Shown: positions 36,291 to 46,691, counted from the stretch's first letter. The stretch is 64,000 nucleotides of DNA from an uncultured Oscillospiraceae bacterium (GCA_910577565.1 CAJTNJ010000005.1:1-64000), one strand, 5' to 3'. Notes: generated by a model from the letters alone, not told the origin. Numbers and translations are program-made.

Positions 36291-37053
36291 TAAAAATTAA
36301 TTATTTAATAATACTTATACATTTCGCGCTCGTTTAATAAAAATATATTGCAATATTATTTGATACAATATTGATGAATTTGAAGGAGACATTTTTCATA
36401 AGAATTTGAAAATAGTCAGAATAATTTCGCTTTTTGTCAGAAATATGATCGTTTTAACTTTTTAAAATCTAGTTATTAGCGTATCTTACTGGGAAATTTT
36501 ATTTTTTATCTATCTTATATTAAGCCATTCCATATAATAATTTGATTATTTAATAAAATTAAACTATAATTATAGCGTATTTGAAAACGAAAAGTTTCAT
36601 AAACGCTAATGTCAGTAAATATATAAAAAATTAGCTATGAGGAATAAGAATAAATAAAAAATATGTTTTAAAAATTCAAAACTAGCAAACCATTAAAAAA
36701 TAATCTGTTTATATTTGATGTTATAATTTTACTTTTAAAAAACATTGTAATATTTACAGATATTCCTGAACGTTTTGACTTATAAGATATTGTCAAGTCA
36801 TCTTTGTAAGTTTAATGACCGTAAAATATCGTTGCGCGTTTTTAGAATTTTTAATAAATATGAAGTAAAAAATACATTTCATAACGATTTGCAATTTGTA
36901 ATATTTATCTTCTAAAACAAATGCTAAAAATTCATAAATAAGATATAAAACCTTTTCGTAAAATTTTTATTTAAATATTACCATAAAAATAAACAAATTA
37001 ACAAAACTTTTTTAGTGTAATTTTATAGATAAATTGAGAGGAGCTAATATAAA
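36291..37053. other. AT-rich gap, nothing recognised
   Basis: About 760 bases upstream of ilvD. I looked for a T-box leader (the conserved AGGGTGG segment), which would be natural for a branched-chain amino acid gene, and did not find one. No coding region is visible. Confidence 0.45.
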
Positions 37054-38733
37054 ATGAAAGATAACATAGTAAAAGGCGCCAAAAATGCGCCTCATCGCGC
37101 CTTATTTAATGCGTTAGGATTCACAAAAGAGGAAATATCACGCCCACTTGTTGGAATTGTAAGTTCAAAAAATGAAATAGTTCCGGGTCATATGAATATA
37201 GATAAAATTGTGGAATCTGTAAAAATAGGCGTTGCAATGGCTGGGGGAACTCCTGCTGTATTTCCTGCAATTGCAGTTTGCGACGGTATTGCCATGGGCC
37301 ACACTGGAATGAAATATTCACTTGTTACAAGGGATCTCATAGCTGACTCAACTGAAGCTATGGCTTTAGCCCACGGTTTTGACGCACTTGTTATGGTGCC
37401 AAACTGTGATAAAAATGTACCTGGTCTTTTGATGGCTGCTGCAAGACTCAATATACCATGTATATTTGTGTCAGGTGGTCCAATGCTTGCAGGGACAGTA
37501 AACAGGTGTAAGGTGAGTTTTTCTGAAACAAGCGAAGCAGTAGGTTCATATAGTGCTGGTAAAATCACCGAATCAGAGCTTGAAGAATATGTCCAAAATT
37601 CATGTCCAACATGTGGTTCGTGTTCAGGCATGTTTACTGCAAATTCAATGAATTGCTTAACTGAAGCTATAGGAATGAGTCTGGAAGGAAATGGTACAAT
37701 TCCAGCAGTTTATTCGAAGCGTCTTTTACTTGCAAAACAAACCGGCATGCAAATTATGGAGCTTATTAAACATGATATAAAGCCACGTGATATAATGACA
37801 ATTGATGCTTTTCACAATGCACTAACAATTGATATGGCTCTTGGATGTTCAACAAACAGCATGCTCCATTTACCTGCCATTGCTTACGAGTGTGGAATTG
37901 AACTCAATCTCGATATTGCTAACAAAATTAGTGATAAAACACCTAACTTATGCCACCTGGCTCCTGCCGGTCATCACTTTATGGAAGATCTAAACCAAGC
38001 CGGTGGTGTCTATGCTGTTATGCATGAAATAAATAAATTAGGTTTACTCAAAACAGATTCTATTACATGCAGCTGCAAAACAGTAGGAGAAAATATAAAA
38101 AATTCTATAAATAAAGATGAAAGCGTAATAAGACCTATTGAAAATCCTTATAGCAAAACTGGAGGTATCGCAGTTTTGCGAGGTAATTTAGCACCTGATT
38201 CTTGTGTAGTTAAAAGGTCTGCAGTTTGTGAAAATATGTTAATACATGAAGGCCCTGCAAAATGTTTTGACAGTGAGGAAGAAGCACAAGAAGCAATAAA
38301 CACTGGGAAAATTGTTTCGGGAGATGTTGTGGTAATAAGATATGAAGGGCCAAAAGGTGGACCAGGCATGCGTGAAATGCTAAATCCAACTTCTGCAATT
38401 GTCGGAAGAGGTCTTGGAGACTCTGTTGCTTTAATTACTGATGGCAGATTTTCTGGCGCAACAAGGGGCGCTGCAATTGGACATGTTTCACCTGAAGCTG
38501 CTGTTGGCGGCCCAATAGCTTTAGTTGAAGACGGAGATATCATATCAATAGATATAATGGCAAATAAGATTGAATTAAAAGTTGACAAACAAGAGCTTAA
38601 AGTGAGATCTAAAAAATTAAAACCCAAAAAACCAAAAATTACAACAGGCTACCTTGCAAGATATGCATATTTAGTAACTTCAGGAAACGCAGGTGCTATA
38701 CTAAAGCCTCAAAATCAAAAATATGATAATTAA
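37054..38733 (+). CDS. ilvD: Dihydroxy-acid dehydratase
   Basis: Iron-sulfur enzyme of valine, isoleucine and leucine synthesis; dehydrates dihydroxy acids to 2-oxo acids. The 559 residues contain the cluster cysteines in PNCDKNVPG and CPTCGSCSGMFTANSMN, the GCSTNSMLH segment and the C-terminal GPKGGPGMREM and DGRFSGATRG loops. Full length. GAGAGGAG lies about 9 bp before the ATG. No other ilv or leu gene is in the window, so the pathway is scattered. Confidence 0.96.
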   Translation: MKDNIVKGAKNAPHRALFNALGFTKEEISRPLVGIVSSKNEIVPGHMNIDKIVESVKIGVAMAGGTPAVFPAIAVCDGIAMGHTGMKYSLVTRDLIADSTEAMALAHGFDALVMVPNCDKNVPGLLMAAARLNIPCIFVSGGPMLAGTVNRCKVSFSETSEAVGSYSAGKITESELEEYVQNSCPTCGSCSGMFTANSMNCLTEAIGMSLEGNGTIPAVYSKRLLLAKQTGMQIMELIKHDIKPRDIMTIDAFHNALTIDMALGCSTNSMLHLPAIAYECGIELNLDIANKISDKTPNLCHLAPAGHHFMEDLNQAGGVYAVMHEINKLGLLKTDSITCSCKTVGENIKNSINKDESVIRPIENPYSKTGGIAVLRGNLAPDSCVVKRSAVCENMLIHEGPAKCFDSEEEAQEAINTGKIVSGDVVVIRYEGPKGGPGMREMLNPTSAIVGRGLGDSVALITDGRFSGATRGAAIGHVSPEAAVGGPIALVEDGDIISIDIMANKIELKVDKQELKVRSKKLKPKKPKITTGYLARYAYLVTSGNAGAILKPQNQKYDN

Positions 38734-39456
38734 TTTTAAAATTATATTAAAATTTATTATTCGTACATACTAAAGATTAACCTAAAACACAAATACTAAA
38801 TAGCAATATAAAATATAAATATATACATTACATAATTGCTTATTATGATTTTGTTTTGGAAAAATCAAAACTAAAATCAAGGAACATGGTATGAATAATC
38901 AGCTATAAAATGGTATGATACCAGTAGCGCTTAAAAGTGTGCAATGAGAAACGCTACTACATCTTAGCATTTTTTTATATTTTTTAAATGAATCCTCATA
39001 TTTTTTGAAGCTCACCTGCCTGTGGATTTGATCTTCATTTTTTTGACCCTAGATATCCCTTCTTTTCCCTTACTCTCATATAATAATTCTTACACCAAAA
39101 CTTTCGATTAATATATGTAAACTTCAATTACCATATATTTGAAATATAATTATACTAGTTTTTCACTTTAAATATGCATTAAATCCCGATACACTTAATG
39201 CTCAGAAGTAAATGTATATGATTTATTTTAGCACTTTAGGCTTTTTTCTTATTGTTTAAACTTATTTAAATCGCGCAACTACATAGTGATCTTCTATATA
39301 CAATAAATGATAGTAGATATTTTTTCTGTCTACTATCATTTTATAATTTCAATAATAAAAACTCTATGATATTTACATTAAAGCTTACTTTAATTACTTG
39401 TTAAAAATATACCAATTTAAACACTAATTATAAAATTAAAATATAAGGACAAAATG
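38734..39456. other. Gap between ilvD and the pseudo-ATPase fragment
   Basis: About 720 AT-rich bases. The only structure is the inverted repeat at 39306-39340. No gene is recognised. Confidence 0.45.
39306..39340. terminator. Perfect 12-bp inverted repeat, possible terminator
   Basis: AATGATAGTAGA (39306-39317) and TCTACTATCATT (39329-39340) are perfectly complementary with an 11-base loop and T/A-rich flanks. It lies between convergent ilvD and the ABC exporter region and could end transcripts from either side. Confidence 0.5.
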
Positions 39457-39836
39457 TCATTTTCTCACAAAAGTTACCATAGACACTACAAAGGCACAAA
39501 ACAATTGAAATATTGTAATATTAAGCGCTGAGAAGTTCATCATCATATTGGTAGACATGCATAGAATGAGGATGAATATGGATATAAAAATTCCAATAAT
39601 CGATAGTGTAATTTCAATACGCGATGTTAAAAAAAGTTTCTTTGACTCAATAACAACTTTTGCAAATGATATAAAATCTCCTTTGTTGACAACAGGTGAG
39701 CCATCATTGTCCATATGTTTGGTTTGTTTTCTATACGGGGTTTATGATAGTGCGCTTAAAGTATCTTAAATAACTCTTTATTAGTGCCAAATATCTTAGA
39801 TAATTTCTCCGAAGTTATCATTGAATAAACCGTTTT
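39457..39836 (-). pseudogene. Decayed copy of the 3' end of the pseudo-P-type ATPase gene
   Basis: About 380 bases matching 41888-42263 at most positions. It encodes the same C-terminal tail (IIGIFISIFILILCMSTNMMMN, then FQLFCAFVVSMVTFVRK) but has a small insertion near 39738 that shifts the frame, a premature stop upstream of it, and no start. It ends abruptly about 20 bp before the stop of the ABC exporter gene. It is a truncated duplicate, not an expressed gene. Confidence 0.85.
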
Positions 39837-39857
39837 TGGCTATTATGAGGCGTCGTA

Positions 39858-41597
39858 TTAAAATTTTTGAAACTGCAAATTATAAAATTGCGCATAAATA
39901 CCGTTTTTGTTCAAAAGTTCTTCATGCGTACCCTCTTCTGTTATACCAGATTCATCTAGGATTAGAATCCTCTTTGTATTTTTTATCGTCGAAAGCCTGT
40001 GTGCTATTACTATAGTAGTACGATTTTTCGCTAATTTCTCCATAGATTTTTGAATAAGCTTTTCGCTTTCATTGTCGAGGCTTGATGTTGCTTCATCAAA
40101 AATTAAAATAGGGGGATTTTTCAAAAATGCTCTTGCAATTGCAATTCGCTGTTTTTGGCCACCCGAAAGTTTTGTTCCTCTTTCACCAATATATGTATCA
40201 TAGCCTTTTTCAAGTTTAAATATAAACTCATGTGCATGGGCTCTCTTCGCAGCTTCTATAATTTCTTCCTCAGAAGCATCTAAATTGCCATAGTGAATAT
40301 TATCCATTACCGAACCTGAGAATAAAAATATATCCTGGCTCACAAACCCGATGTTTTGACGCAAATTTTTTAATCTCACATTTTTTATCGGTACATTATC
40401 AATTAAAATTTCACCTTCAGTTACATCGTAAAACCTTGGAATTAAATTACAAAGTGTTGATTTTCCGATACCAGACGGACCTACTAGAGCTACATATTCA
40501 CCCGCATTTATTTCAAGGCTTAAGTTTTTAAATACTTTTCTTCCGGATCTATAATGAAAGGAAACATTTTTAAATTTAATATTTCCATTTACCTTTTTCA
40601 AATCTACAGTATCATGTGAATCAGTAATCTCAGGGCTAATCAATAATACATCAAAAATTCTTTTAAATCCAACTGCCCCTTCATTAAATCCTTCCATTAG
40701 CGCAAATATGTTAAATAATGGCCCTATAAGAATATCTGCATATAACATAAAAACAATCAAGTCACTTACGGTAAATTTTTCGTTTAAAACAAAAAACATG
40801 GCAATTATGGTAATTATAGGAATTAATCCTATTAGAATTGGGTCGACTATTGCTTCAGCTGTACCTGAAAGTTTAAGCGATATCTTTTTAGTTTTTAAGT
40901 ATGTATTTATATCGTTATTATATTTCGAGATTTCCTTATCTTCATTTGCAAACGATTTAACCGTTTTTATACCTGAAAGCCTTTCCTCTAAATTGGAAGT
41001 AAGCTCTGAATAAACACCTCTGGATTTTTCAATATTTCTTTGAATTTTTGGAATAAAGTAAATTGCAATAGAAAAAAGGAATATTAAAATACCAAATGTT
41101 ATTATTCCGAATGTTGGACTAACCATAAATAATATGATTCCTGTGCCTATTAATCTTATCATAAAATCTAAAATTGTTTCAGGCACTTGTTTAATCAGTG
41201 TGGTAAGATTATAAGCATCATTTGTAATATTAGATACTAACCCACCAGTTCTTCGCTCATCAAAAAAACTAAAGTCTTGTTTTTGAAAATGCTTAAAAAT
41301 ATCAGTTTTTATATCAGATTCAATTTTAACTGCAAGCATATTGCCCTGATATTTAATGTATCTTTGACAGAAAGCTATAACTATAAATAATCCTACAATT
41401 CCTACTGTAATTAAAGATAGCGAGCGAAAAGCTTTATCCTTTTCAAAATTCAAAATATTGGTTGTAGCATACTTAATTAAAAGTGGAATAGACGTGACAG
41501 ATACACTGTGAATTATAGAAAACAGAATATCTAAAAATAGTTCTTTTTTATACGGTTTATAATAAAACAAAAGCTTTTTCCATTTTTTAGTTTTCAT
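39858..41597 (-). CDS. ABC exporter (fused membrane and ATPase domains)
   Basis: Half-transporter of the MsbA/multidrug class that works as a dimer in the inner membrane. About 579 residues: six membrane helices (roughly 15-310) and an ATPase domain with Walker A GPSGIGKSTLC, signature LSGGQKQRIAIAR, Walker B ILIFDEATSSLD and switch His in IVIAHRLSTI. The ATG at 41597 lies 8 bp after AAGGAGG. Substrate unknown. The gene is bracketed by the true 3' end of the pseudo-ATPase gene (with an IS5 remnant) upstream and a decayed copy of that 3' end downstream. A paralogue is at 56312-58063. Confidence 0.93.
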   Translation of the reverse strand: MKTKKWKKLLFYYKPYKKELFLDILFSIIHSVSVTSIPLLIKYATTNILNFEKDKAFRSLSLITVGIVGLFIVIAFCQRYIKYQGNMLAVKIESDIKTDIFKHFQKQDFSFFDERRTGGLVSNITNDAYNLTTLIKQVPETILDFMIRLIGTGIILFMVSPTFGIITFGILIFLFSIAIYFIPKIQRNIEKSRGVYSELTSNLEERLSGIKTVKSFANEDKEISKYNNDINTYLKTKKISLKLSGTAEAIVDPILIGLIPIITIIAMFFVLNEKFTVSDLIVFMLYADILIGPLFNIFALMEGFNEGAVGFKRIFDVLLISPEITDSHDTVDLKKVNGNIKFKNVSFHYRSGRKVFKNLSLEINAGEYVALVGPSGIGKSTLCNLIPRFYDVTEGEILIDNVPIKNVRLKNLRQNIGFVSQDIFLFSGSVMDNIHYGNLDASEEEIIEAAKRAHAHEFIFKLEKGYDTYIGERGTKLSGGQKQRIAIARAFLKNPPILIFDEATSSLDNESEKLIQKSMEKLAKNRTTIVIAHRLSTIKNTKRILILDESGITEEGTHEELLNKNGIYAQFYNLQFQKF

Positions 41598-41642
41598 AAT
41601 TATATACCTCCTTAAATTTTTAAGGTATTGTATAATAAATAT

Positions 41643-41862
41643 ATGAATAAGCAAATGACACTATCATCTTTCTATGATGAATTAGCACAGACAAAAACAA
41701 GCAAAAAAGCTTTTTCAAGCAAATGGAACAAATAATACCATAGTACGAGTGGATAGGAATAATCAAGCTCGTGCTTATTATAAAGGAGAGTGCGGCAACA
41801 AGCCTTACTACTTTGAACTGATGCTTCGTATTTACATTCTACAAAATCTTTATGATTTTTTC
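41643..41862 (+). mobile_element. IS5-type transposase N-terminal remnant
   Basis: Reads MNKQMTLSSFYDELAQTKTSKKAF, then in shifted frames KQMEQIIP, a TAG where Trp is usual, YEWIGIIK, and RAYYKGECGNKPYYFELMLRIYILQNLYDF. This is the N-terminal pattern of IS5-family transposases, broken by at least two frameshifts and a stop. It lies between the ABC exporter start and the pseudo-ATPase stop, on the opposite strand, and stops at the edge of the duplicated segment. Confidence 0.7.
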
Positions 41863-41887
41863 CAACATAAAATATACGAACAAAATG

Positions 41888-44245
41888 TCATTTTCTCACA
41901 AAAGTTACCATAGACACTACAAAGGCACAAAACAATTGAAATATTGTAATATTAAGAGCTGAGAAGTTCATCATCATATTGGTAGACATGCATAAAATGA
42001 GGATTAATATGGATATAAAAATTCCAATAATCGATAGTATAATTCCAATACGTGATGTTAAAAACAGTCTCTTTGACTCAATAATGCCTTTTGCAAAGGA
42101 TATAAAATTTCCTTTGTTGACAACAGGTGAGCCATCCTTGTCCATATGTTTGGTTTGTTTTCTATATGGTTCATGATAGTGCGCTGAAAGTATCTTAAAT
42201 AATTTTTCATTAGCGCCAAATATCTGAGATAATTTCTTCGAAGTTATCATTGAATCAACCGTTTGAACTACTACTAAAACTCCTTCGCTATCAAGCAAAT
42301 CTAATGTCTCCGCTATTTTAGGATTGGCAGTAACTTTATACATAAAAGCGGCAGTTAGTTCTCCAGATATTGCTACAAATATTATATCGCAGTTCGATTG
42401 CTCTAATTTTTTTAACTCGCTCATATTTGGCATATCTACATTGTGATTTACCATCATGTCATAATTGCCTACTATTACCCGCCTGTCATTTACCCATGCA
42501 GAAATACCCAAAAAGTCTTCATATAAAACACTATCCACTTGACCTAAACACTTTTCATTATCCTGTATTATTTCCATAAACATATCTTTTAAAACACTTT
42601 TTGTAATGCTTAATACGCTTGCAGCACAGATAATGGAATCGTCTATCGGATGCTTATTAAAAACTTTCATACCTTCAAGTGACACTGTACCTTTTGGAAA
42701 CAGCTTTATAGCTGATGTAATTATGGCATTAATTTTTCCAAACTCATTTGCAGCTTCATATCCAAGCAATGCAGACGAATATTTTTGAAGACGTTTTTGT
42801 GCAGACGACAAAGGCACATTAACAGAAAGTGAATAAGAAAAAGTGCTTATCATACAAAGAGTTACTGCAAATATTGTCAATGCACTCCAAACACTTCCTA
42901 AGATGAATATTGAAATGCAAGCAAGTATAAATGCAAAACAAAGCCCTATGGGAGCTAGAAAATAGCTTACATTATCAGTAATATCTTCAAGGAATGAATA
43001 GTACATAAAATCGGTTAAAAACTTGGTCTTTCTATTATACCCAACAATAGGCTTATTTTTTGCAGTACCTCTAATGAACGCTGATGATAAATCTTCGTTA
43101 CTCACTATGCCAACAGCATAATGAGCATTTTTTTTGCTGTTAATTATTTTAAAATTTTTGGCTGTTCTTTTAGCAAGCATATATTTGCCAATATAGTGAA
43201 AGAACATGCATCCAATAGCAACTGGTGTTAAAACAAATACATTTTTCTCATTCGAAATTAACGCGCCTGAAAAGAACAAACAAGCAATTTGAATTAAATT
43301 GCCTGCAATCATAAACGAAATAGTAGTATCTGAATTTGCTTTTCGCTTTAAAATGCCCATAAAACCTGATGATAGCGTGTCATAGCACATAACCGATGCA
43401 ACGACTAAAAACAAAAGGTTTATAGTTAAATATGTAACTGGTCTTTGAACTGTTAAATCAAGAGGTAAATCAAATAGGTTTAAAAGGCATATTTGCCATA
43501 TAAATGATATTATAAATAATATACCAAGACCTAATGTAATCAATTTAGATTGATTTTTAAATTTAATTATATAGTTTGCAACATCCTCAAAATCCGATTT
43601 TGATCTATATTCAATTTCATCTGTCTGATCGTTTACTATAAGCGGATCGGGCTCTTTTTCATAGTTTTTGTTGGAATTAGCATCTATAGCATATAATGGT
43701 CTTATTCTTGAAGAGTTATTGAGAGTATTTCGTTTAAAATTAAACTTCTGAGCTATTTTAAGACGCTGTTTTTGGAATTGATGAAACTGCTCAACTTGGG
43801 ATTCGGTGATTGTCATATCCCTAAAAGATTTGATTTTTTTGGAATATGATTCTTTGTTTTGAAATTCACCGGTTTTAAACGTTTTTGGCCCACGAACCCC
43901 GTTAGAATCACTATATATATCATTATTAGTGTTTGACATGAAATTTTCAAATTTTTGCTTCTTTTCTTCTTCTGTAAACTCTCTTATTTCTATTTGATCA
44001 CCTGTTTTTTGCAAATTATATGCAGACTCTTTGAGCAATTCTTCGTCATTTTTTGGCTTTGTTTCATTTAATTCTTCAAAATCTCCTGGAGTATCTTCTA
44101 TATCTCCTGGAGTATTTTCTATATAGTTTTTTAAAAATATTTGATCTTTAGAAACCTCAAAAACATCCTTTTCATTATTTGAAAGTTTTGCATCTAATTT
44201 ATCAAGCATATCCTCTAAAGTGTCCATGTTTTTGTTATCGTCCAC
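41888..44245 (-). CDS. P-type ATPase-like membrane protein lacking catalytic motifs
   Basis: A 785-residue protein with the layout of a heavy-metal (P1B-like) ATPase. N-terminal 1-220 is polar and low complexity, with a short repeat NTPGDIEDTPGDFEE. Membrane helices lie at about 235-255, 272-290, 310-330, 336-352, 427-449 and 455-475, and a pair at 735-782. The nucleotide-domain-like segment ISAWVNDRRVIVGNYDMM (581-598) is recognisable. At the phosphorylation site, where DKTGT is expected, it reads SAIKL (511-515); the TGDNxxT motif reads TVDSMIT (662-668); the GDGxND hinge is absent. It therefore cannot form the phospho-aspartate intermediate. GTG start 10 bp after AAAGGAG; rlmB ends 19 bp upstream. 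A regulatory or scaffold role is inferred; the true function is unknown. Confidence 0.8.
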   Translation of the reverse strand: MDDNKNMDTLEDMLDKLDAKLSNNEKDVFEVSKDQIFLKNYIENTPGDIEDTPGDFEELNETKPKNDEELLKESAYNLQKTGDQIEIREFTEEEKKQKFENFMSNTNNDIYSDSNGVRGPKTFKTGEFQNKESYSKKIKSFRDMTITESQVEQFHQFQKQRLKIAQKFNFKRNTLNNSSRIRPLYAIDANSNKNYEKEPDPLIVNDQTDEIEYRSKSDFEDVANYIIKFKNQSKLITLGLGILFIISFIWQICLLNLFDLPLDLTVQRPVTYLTINLLFLVVASVMCYDTLSSGFMGILKRKANSDTTISFMIAGNLIQIACLFFSGALISNEKNVFVLTPVAIGCMFFHYIGKYMLAKRTAKNFKIINSKKNAHYAVGIVSNEDLSSAFIRGTAKNKPIVGYNRKTKFLTDFMYYSFLEDITDNVSYFLAPIGLCFAFILACISIFILGSVWSALTIFAVTLCMISTFSYSLSVNVPLSSAQKRLQKYSSALLGYEAANEFGKINAIITSAIKLFPKGTVSLEGMKVFNKHPIDDSIICAASVLSITKSVLKDMFMEIIQDNEKCLGQVDSVLYEDFLGISAWVNDRRVIVGNYDMMVNHNVDMPNMSELKKLEQSNCDIIFVAISGELTAAFMYKVTANPKIAETLDLLDSEGVLVVVQTVDSMITSKKLSQIFGANEKLFKILSAHYHEPYRKQTKHMDKDGSPVVNKGNFISFAKGIIESKRLFLTSRIGIILSIIGIFISILILILCMSTNMMMNFSALNITIFQLFCAFVVSMVTFVRK

Positions 44246-44264
44246 TAGATTTGTCTCCTTTCAA

Positions 44265-44999
44265 CTAATTTTTTATTTTGACATAATTTCGCTGTCTTAA
44301 AATTTCATACATCAATATTCCACCGGCAACCGATGCATTAAGCGAGTTTATTTTCCCATTCATTGGAAGTGATATTATACCGTCACATTTTTGTTTAATT
44401 AAATGCCCAACTCCACGGCCTTCTGATCCAATAACCAAGGCAATTGCTCCCGACAAATTGACATCATACCAAGTTTCACCATTCATATCTGCACAATATA
44501 CCCATATTCCTTCTTTTTTTAGCTTATCTATGCTGCTTGCCAAATTAGAAACTCGGGCTATTGGCATCAAACTAACAGCACCAGCTGATGTTTTTTCAAC
44601 TATAGGAGTGACAGAAACACTCCTTCTTTTAGGTATAACCAAACCGTGAGCACCAACTGCCTCAGCAGTTCTAATGAGAGCTCCAAGATTATGTGGATCT
44701 TCTATTCCATCACAAATTATAATAAATGGAGCCTCACCTTTTTCTTTTGCTAAAGATAAAATATCTTCAACATCCAAATATGGCACAGGACTTGATAAAG
44801 CAACAACTCCCTGATGATTTTCTCCATATATATTTAATTTTTCAGCATCAACAAACTTTATCACGGCTCCTACAGCCTTTGCATCACTAACTAAAGAACC
44901 AACACCTTTTGACGTTTTTGAAATAAACAACTTGTCAATATATCTACCGGATTTTATCGCTTCATGTACAGCGTTTCGTCCTAATATTATAGATTTCAT
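44265..44999 (-). CDS. rlmB: 23S rRNA (guanosine-2'-O-)-methyltransferase RlmB (TrmH family)
   Basis: SpoU-class RNA 2'-O-methyltransferase. The 244 residues begin with an L30e-like substrate-binding domain (LGRNAVHEAIKSGR) and end with the trefoil-knot domain: DGIEDPHNLGALIRTAEAVGAHG, LVIGSEGRGV and ISLPMNGKINSLNASVA, which are the three family motifs. A TTG one codon upstream is an alternative start. It lies directly upstream of the pseudo-ATPase gene on the same strand, so the two are probably co-transcribed. Confidence 0.93.
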   Translation of the reverse strand: MKSIILGRNAVHEAIKSGRYIDKLFISKTSKGVGSLVSDAKAVGAVIKFVDAEKLNIYGENHQGVVALSSPVPYLDVEDILSLAKEKGEAPFIIICDGIEDPHNLGALIRTAEAVGAHGLVIPKRRSVSVTPIVEKTSAGAVSLMPIARVSNLASSIDKLKKEGIWVYCADMNGETWYDVNLSGAIALVIGSEGRGVGHLIKQKCDGIISLPMNGKINSLNASVAGGILMYEILRQRNYVKIKN

Positions 45000-45079
45000 C
45001 AATGTTCACCGTCTTTATGAATATTCCCACAAATAATTATAACATGTTATTTATTATTTTGCACCCAATTTCCCAATAT

Positions 45080-45825
45080 TGAAGTGTTCTACAGAGAGGA
45101 TTAAATAAAAGAAGAAAGAAAAAAATCAGATTTAAGTGAAGAGTGCAAGAATTTATATAAGGCAAATTTATTAAAAGCATGAACAAATATTTTAAAGACA
45201 GCTTTTGCAGTATTTATAGATCTAAAGAAACATTTAAATTTCCTATGAAAAAGTGCTATATAATTCCTTAAGTTTGAATTTACTCCTTCTACGGTGTATG
45301 TTTAAGTTTTGTTTTTTAGTGATTTGTGAGTTTCGTAATAGTATACTTCAGAGTATGCATAATAAGCATCAGAATAATAATACTCTGTCTTTGGTAATTT
45401 GTCTACAAGTTTTTGTATCCTTTCATTACTTTTGTAATATGCTATATAATATCCTACTATTTGTTTTTTTCTATCTACAGTATAACTGTAGAGTTCGTCC
45501 ATTTCTATTACTTTTTCTCTCTCGTTTTCTGCATTTTTAGGTCATATTTCCTTAGCAAATTCCTTTATCCAGTGTATATACATGTATTTTCCTATTTCCA
45601 ACATCCTCTCTACTGCTATTGCACTGTTCTCTTCCATATACAATTTTATTGCTTGTTTTTTATTTCTTTGATATAGCTCCTTTCTTTTGGATTTGGCATA
45701 TATTTCTTCCGGCAGTGCTATATTTTTATATTTGGCTTTCTTACTTTGTTTTTTCTGTTTTTTTACATATTTCACATCTTATTTTTCTATTATATCATAT
45801 TATTCTATTTTAGGGTATTCCATAA
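45080..45825 (-). mobile_element. Decayed IS1-like insertion sequence, copy C
   Basis: The best preserved of four related remnants, read on the minus strand. The outer end reads GGAATACCCTAAAATAG. A first frame (45775-45542) has RNKKQAIKLYMEENSAIAVERML, then KYMYIHWIKEFAKEI, an InsA-like helix-turn-helix. The second (45502-45302) has MDELYSYTVDRKKQIVGYYI, KLVDKLPKTEYYYSDAYYAYSEV, then a TAA where copy B has Glu, followed in the same frame by TYTVEGVNSNLRNYIALFHRK. This matches IS1-family InsB. The remaining 45826-46108 is AT-rich and empty. Confidence 0.65.
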
Positions 45826-46108
45826 ATTATGCGATTTAGACGAAAAAAGTTATATTGTGTTGATTTGGTTTAAACGTTAGATATAATATAATCTTTATAA
45901 AGCACTATTTTATATTGCTTTATAGCTTTATTTTAACGATTTGATAATTTGTTATTATAAATATAATTATATTATATTTATTGTATAAAATTAACAATGC
46001 AAAAAAACAAGATTCATAAAAGACTAGATATTGTGTTTTTATATGCTATATTATATAATTATTATTAATGATGAGAAATAAAATGTTAATGTTTTAAGGT
46101 GGTTTTTT

Positions 46109-46567
46109 ATGTTTCGAAAAGGAGCCTTGGATGATTGCAAGATAATTTATAATTTAATTTGTGAAATGGAGTGTAAGCAACTTCCGTTTGACAAATTTTT
46201 TAATATATATAAGAAGCAGGTGAATGATAAATATTATTATTGCCTTGTCTGTGAACGTGATGATGAAGTGGTAGGGGTTTTGAACTTGCGTTTTGAGGAA
46301 CAACTGCATCACTCAGAATATATTGCAGAAATTATGGAATTTGTAATAGATCCAAATTATAGGGAAAAGGGAATTGGAAAAGAAATGCTTGCAATGGCAT
46401 GTAAGATTGCAAAGCAGTTTGGCTGTTCGCAAATTGAAGTAGCAAGCAATCAGCTTAGATTGGATGCTCATCGTTTTTATTTAAGGGAATGCATGCAAAA
46501 TTCTCATTTTAAGTTTTCAAAACCACTTGTAGGTCTTAGCGGATCAAAAAATGAAATTGGCAGATAG
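46109..46567 (+). CDS. GNAT-family N-acetyltransferase
   Basis: The 152 residues form a single GNAT domain: EIMEFVIDPNYREKGIGKEML is the beta4-alpha3 acetyl-CoA site (RxKGIG replaces the usual RGxGxG), then GCSQIEVASNQLRLDAHRFYLR. The C-terminal pattern, ending in HFKFSKPL, resembles PhnO-like aminoalkylphosphonate acetyltransferases, but the substrate is not proven. AAGGTGG precedes the ATG. It is a single gene between an IS remnant and the large wall hydrolase. Confidence 0.85.
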   Translation: MFRKGALDDCKIIYNLICEMECKQLPFDKFFNIYKKQVNDKYYYCLVCERDDEVVGVLNLRFEEQLHHSEYIAEIMEFVIDPNYREKGIGKEMLAMACKIAKQFGCSQIEVASNQLRLDAHRFYLRECMQNSHFKFSKPLVGLSGSKNEIGR

Positions 46568-46662
46568 CATTCATAAAAATTAGAGTTTAATAAATGTTTA
46601 TGATTTTGAATAATTGATATAAAACAAAAAAGCTTGAATGGTTTGATTTTAAATATTTTCCA

Positions 46663-46691
46663 TTTACATTTATCGTAATTTCTTGTAGAAT
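46663..46691 (+). promoter_or_regulatory. Promoter of the wall hydrolase gene
   Basis: TTTACA (46663-46668) and TAGAAT (46686-46691) are 17 bp apart and about 37 bp before the start codon. Confidence 0.6.

Noticed and set aside
36291..37053. T-box leader upstream of ilvD
   Set aside because: The conserved T-box segment AGGGTGG and an antiterminator/terminator pair are not visible.
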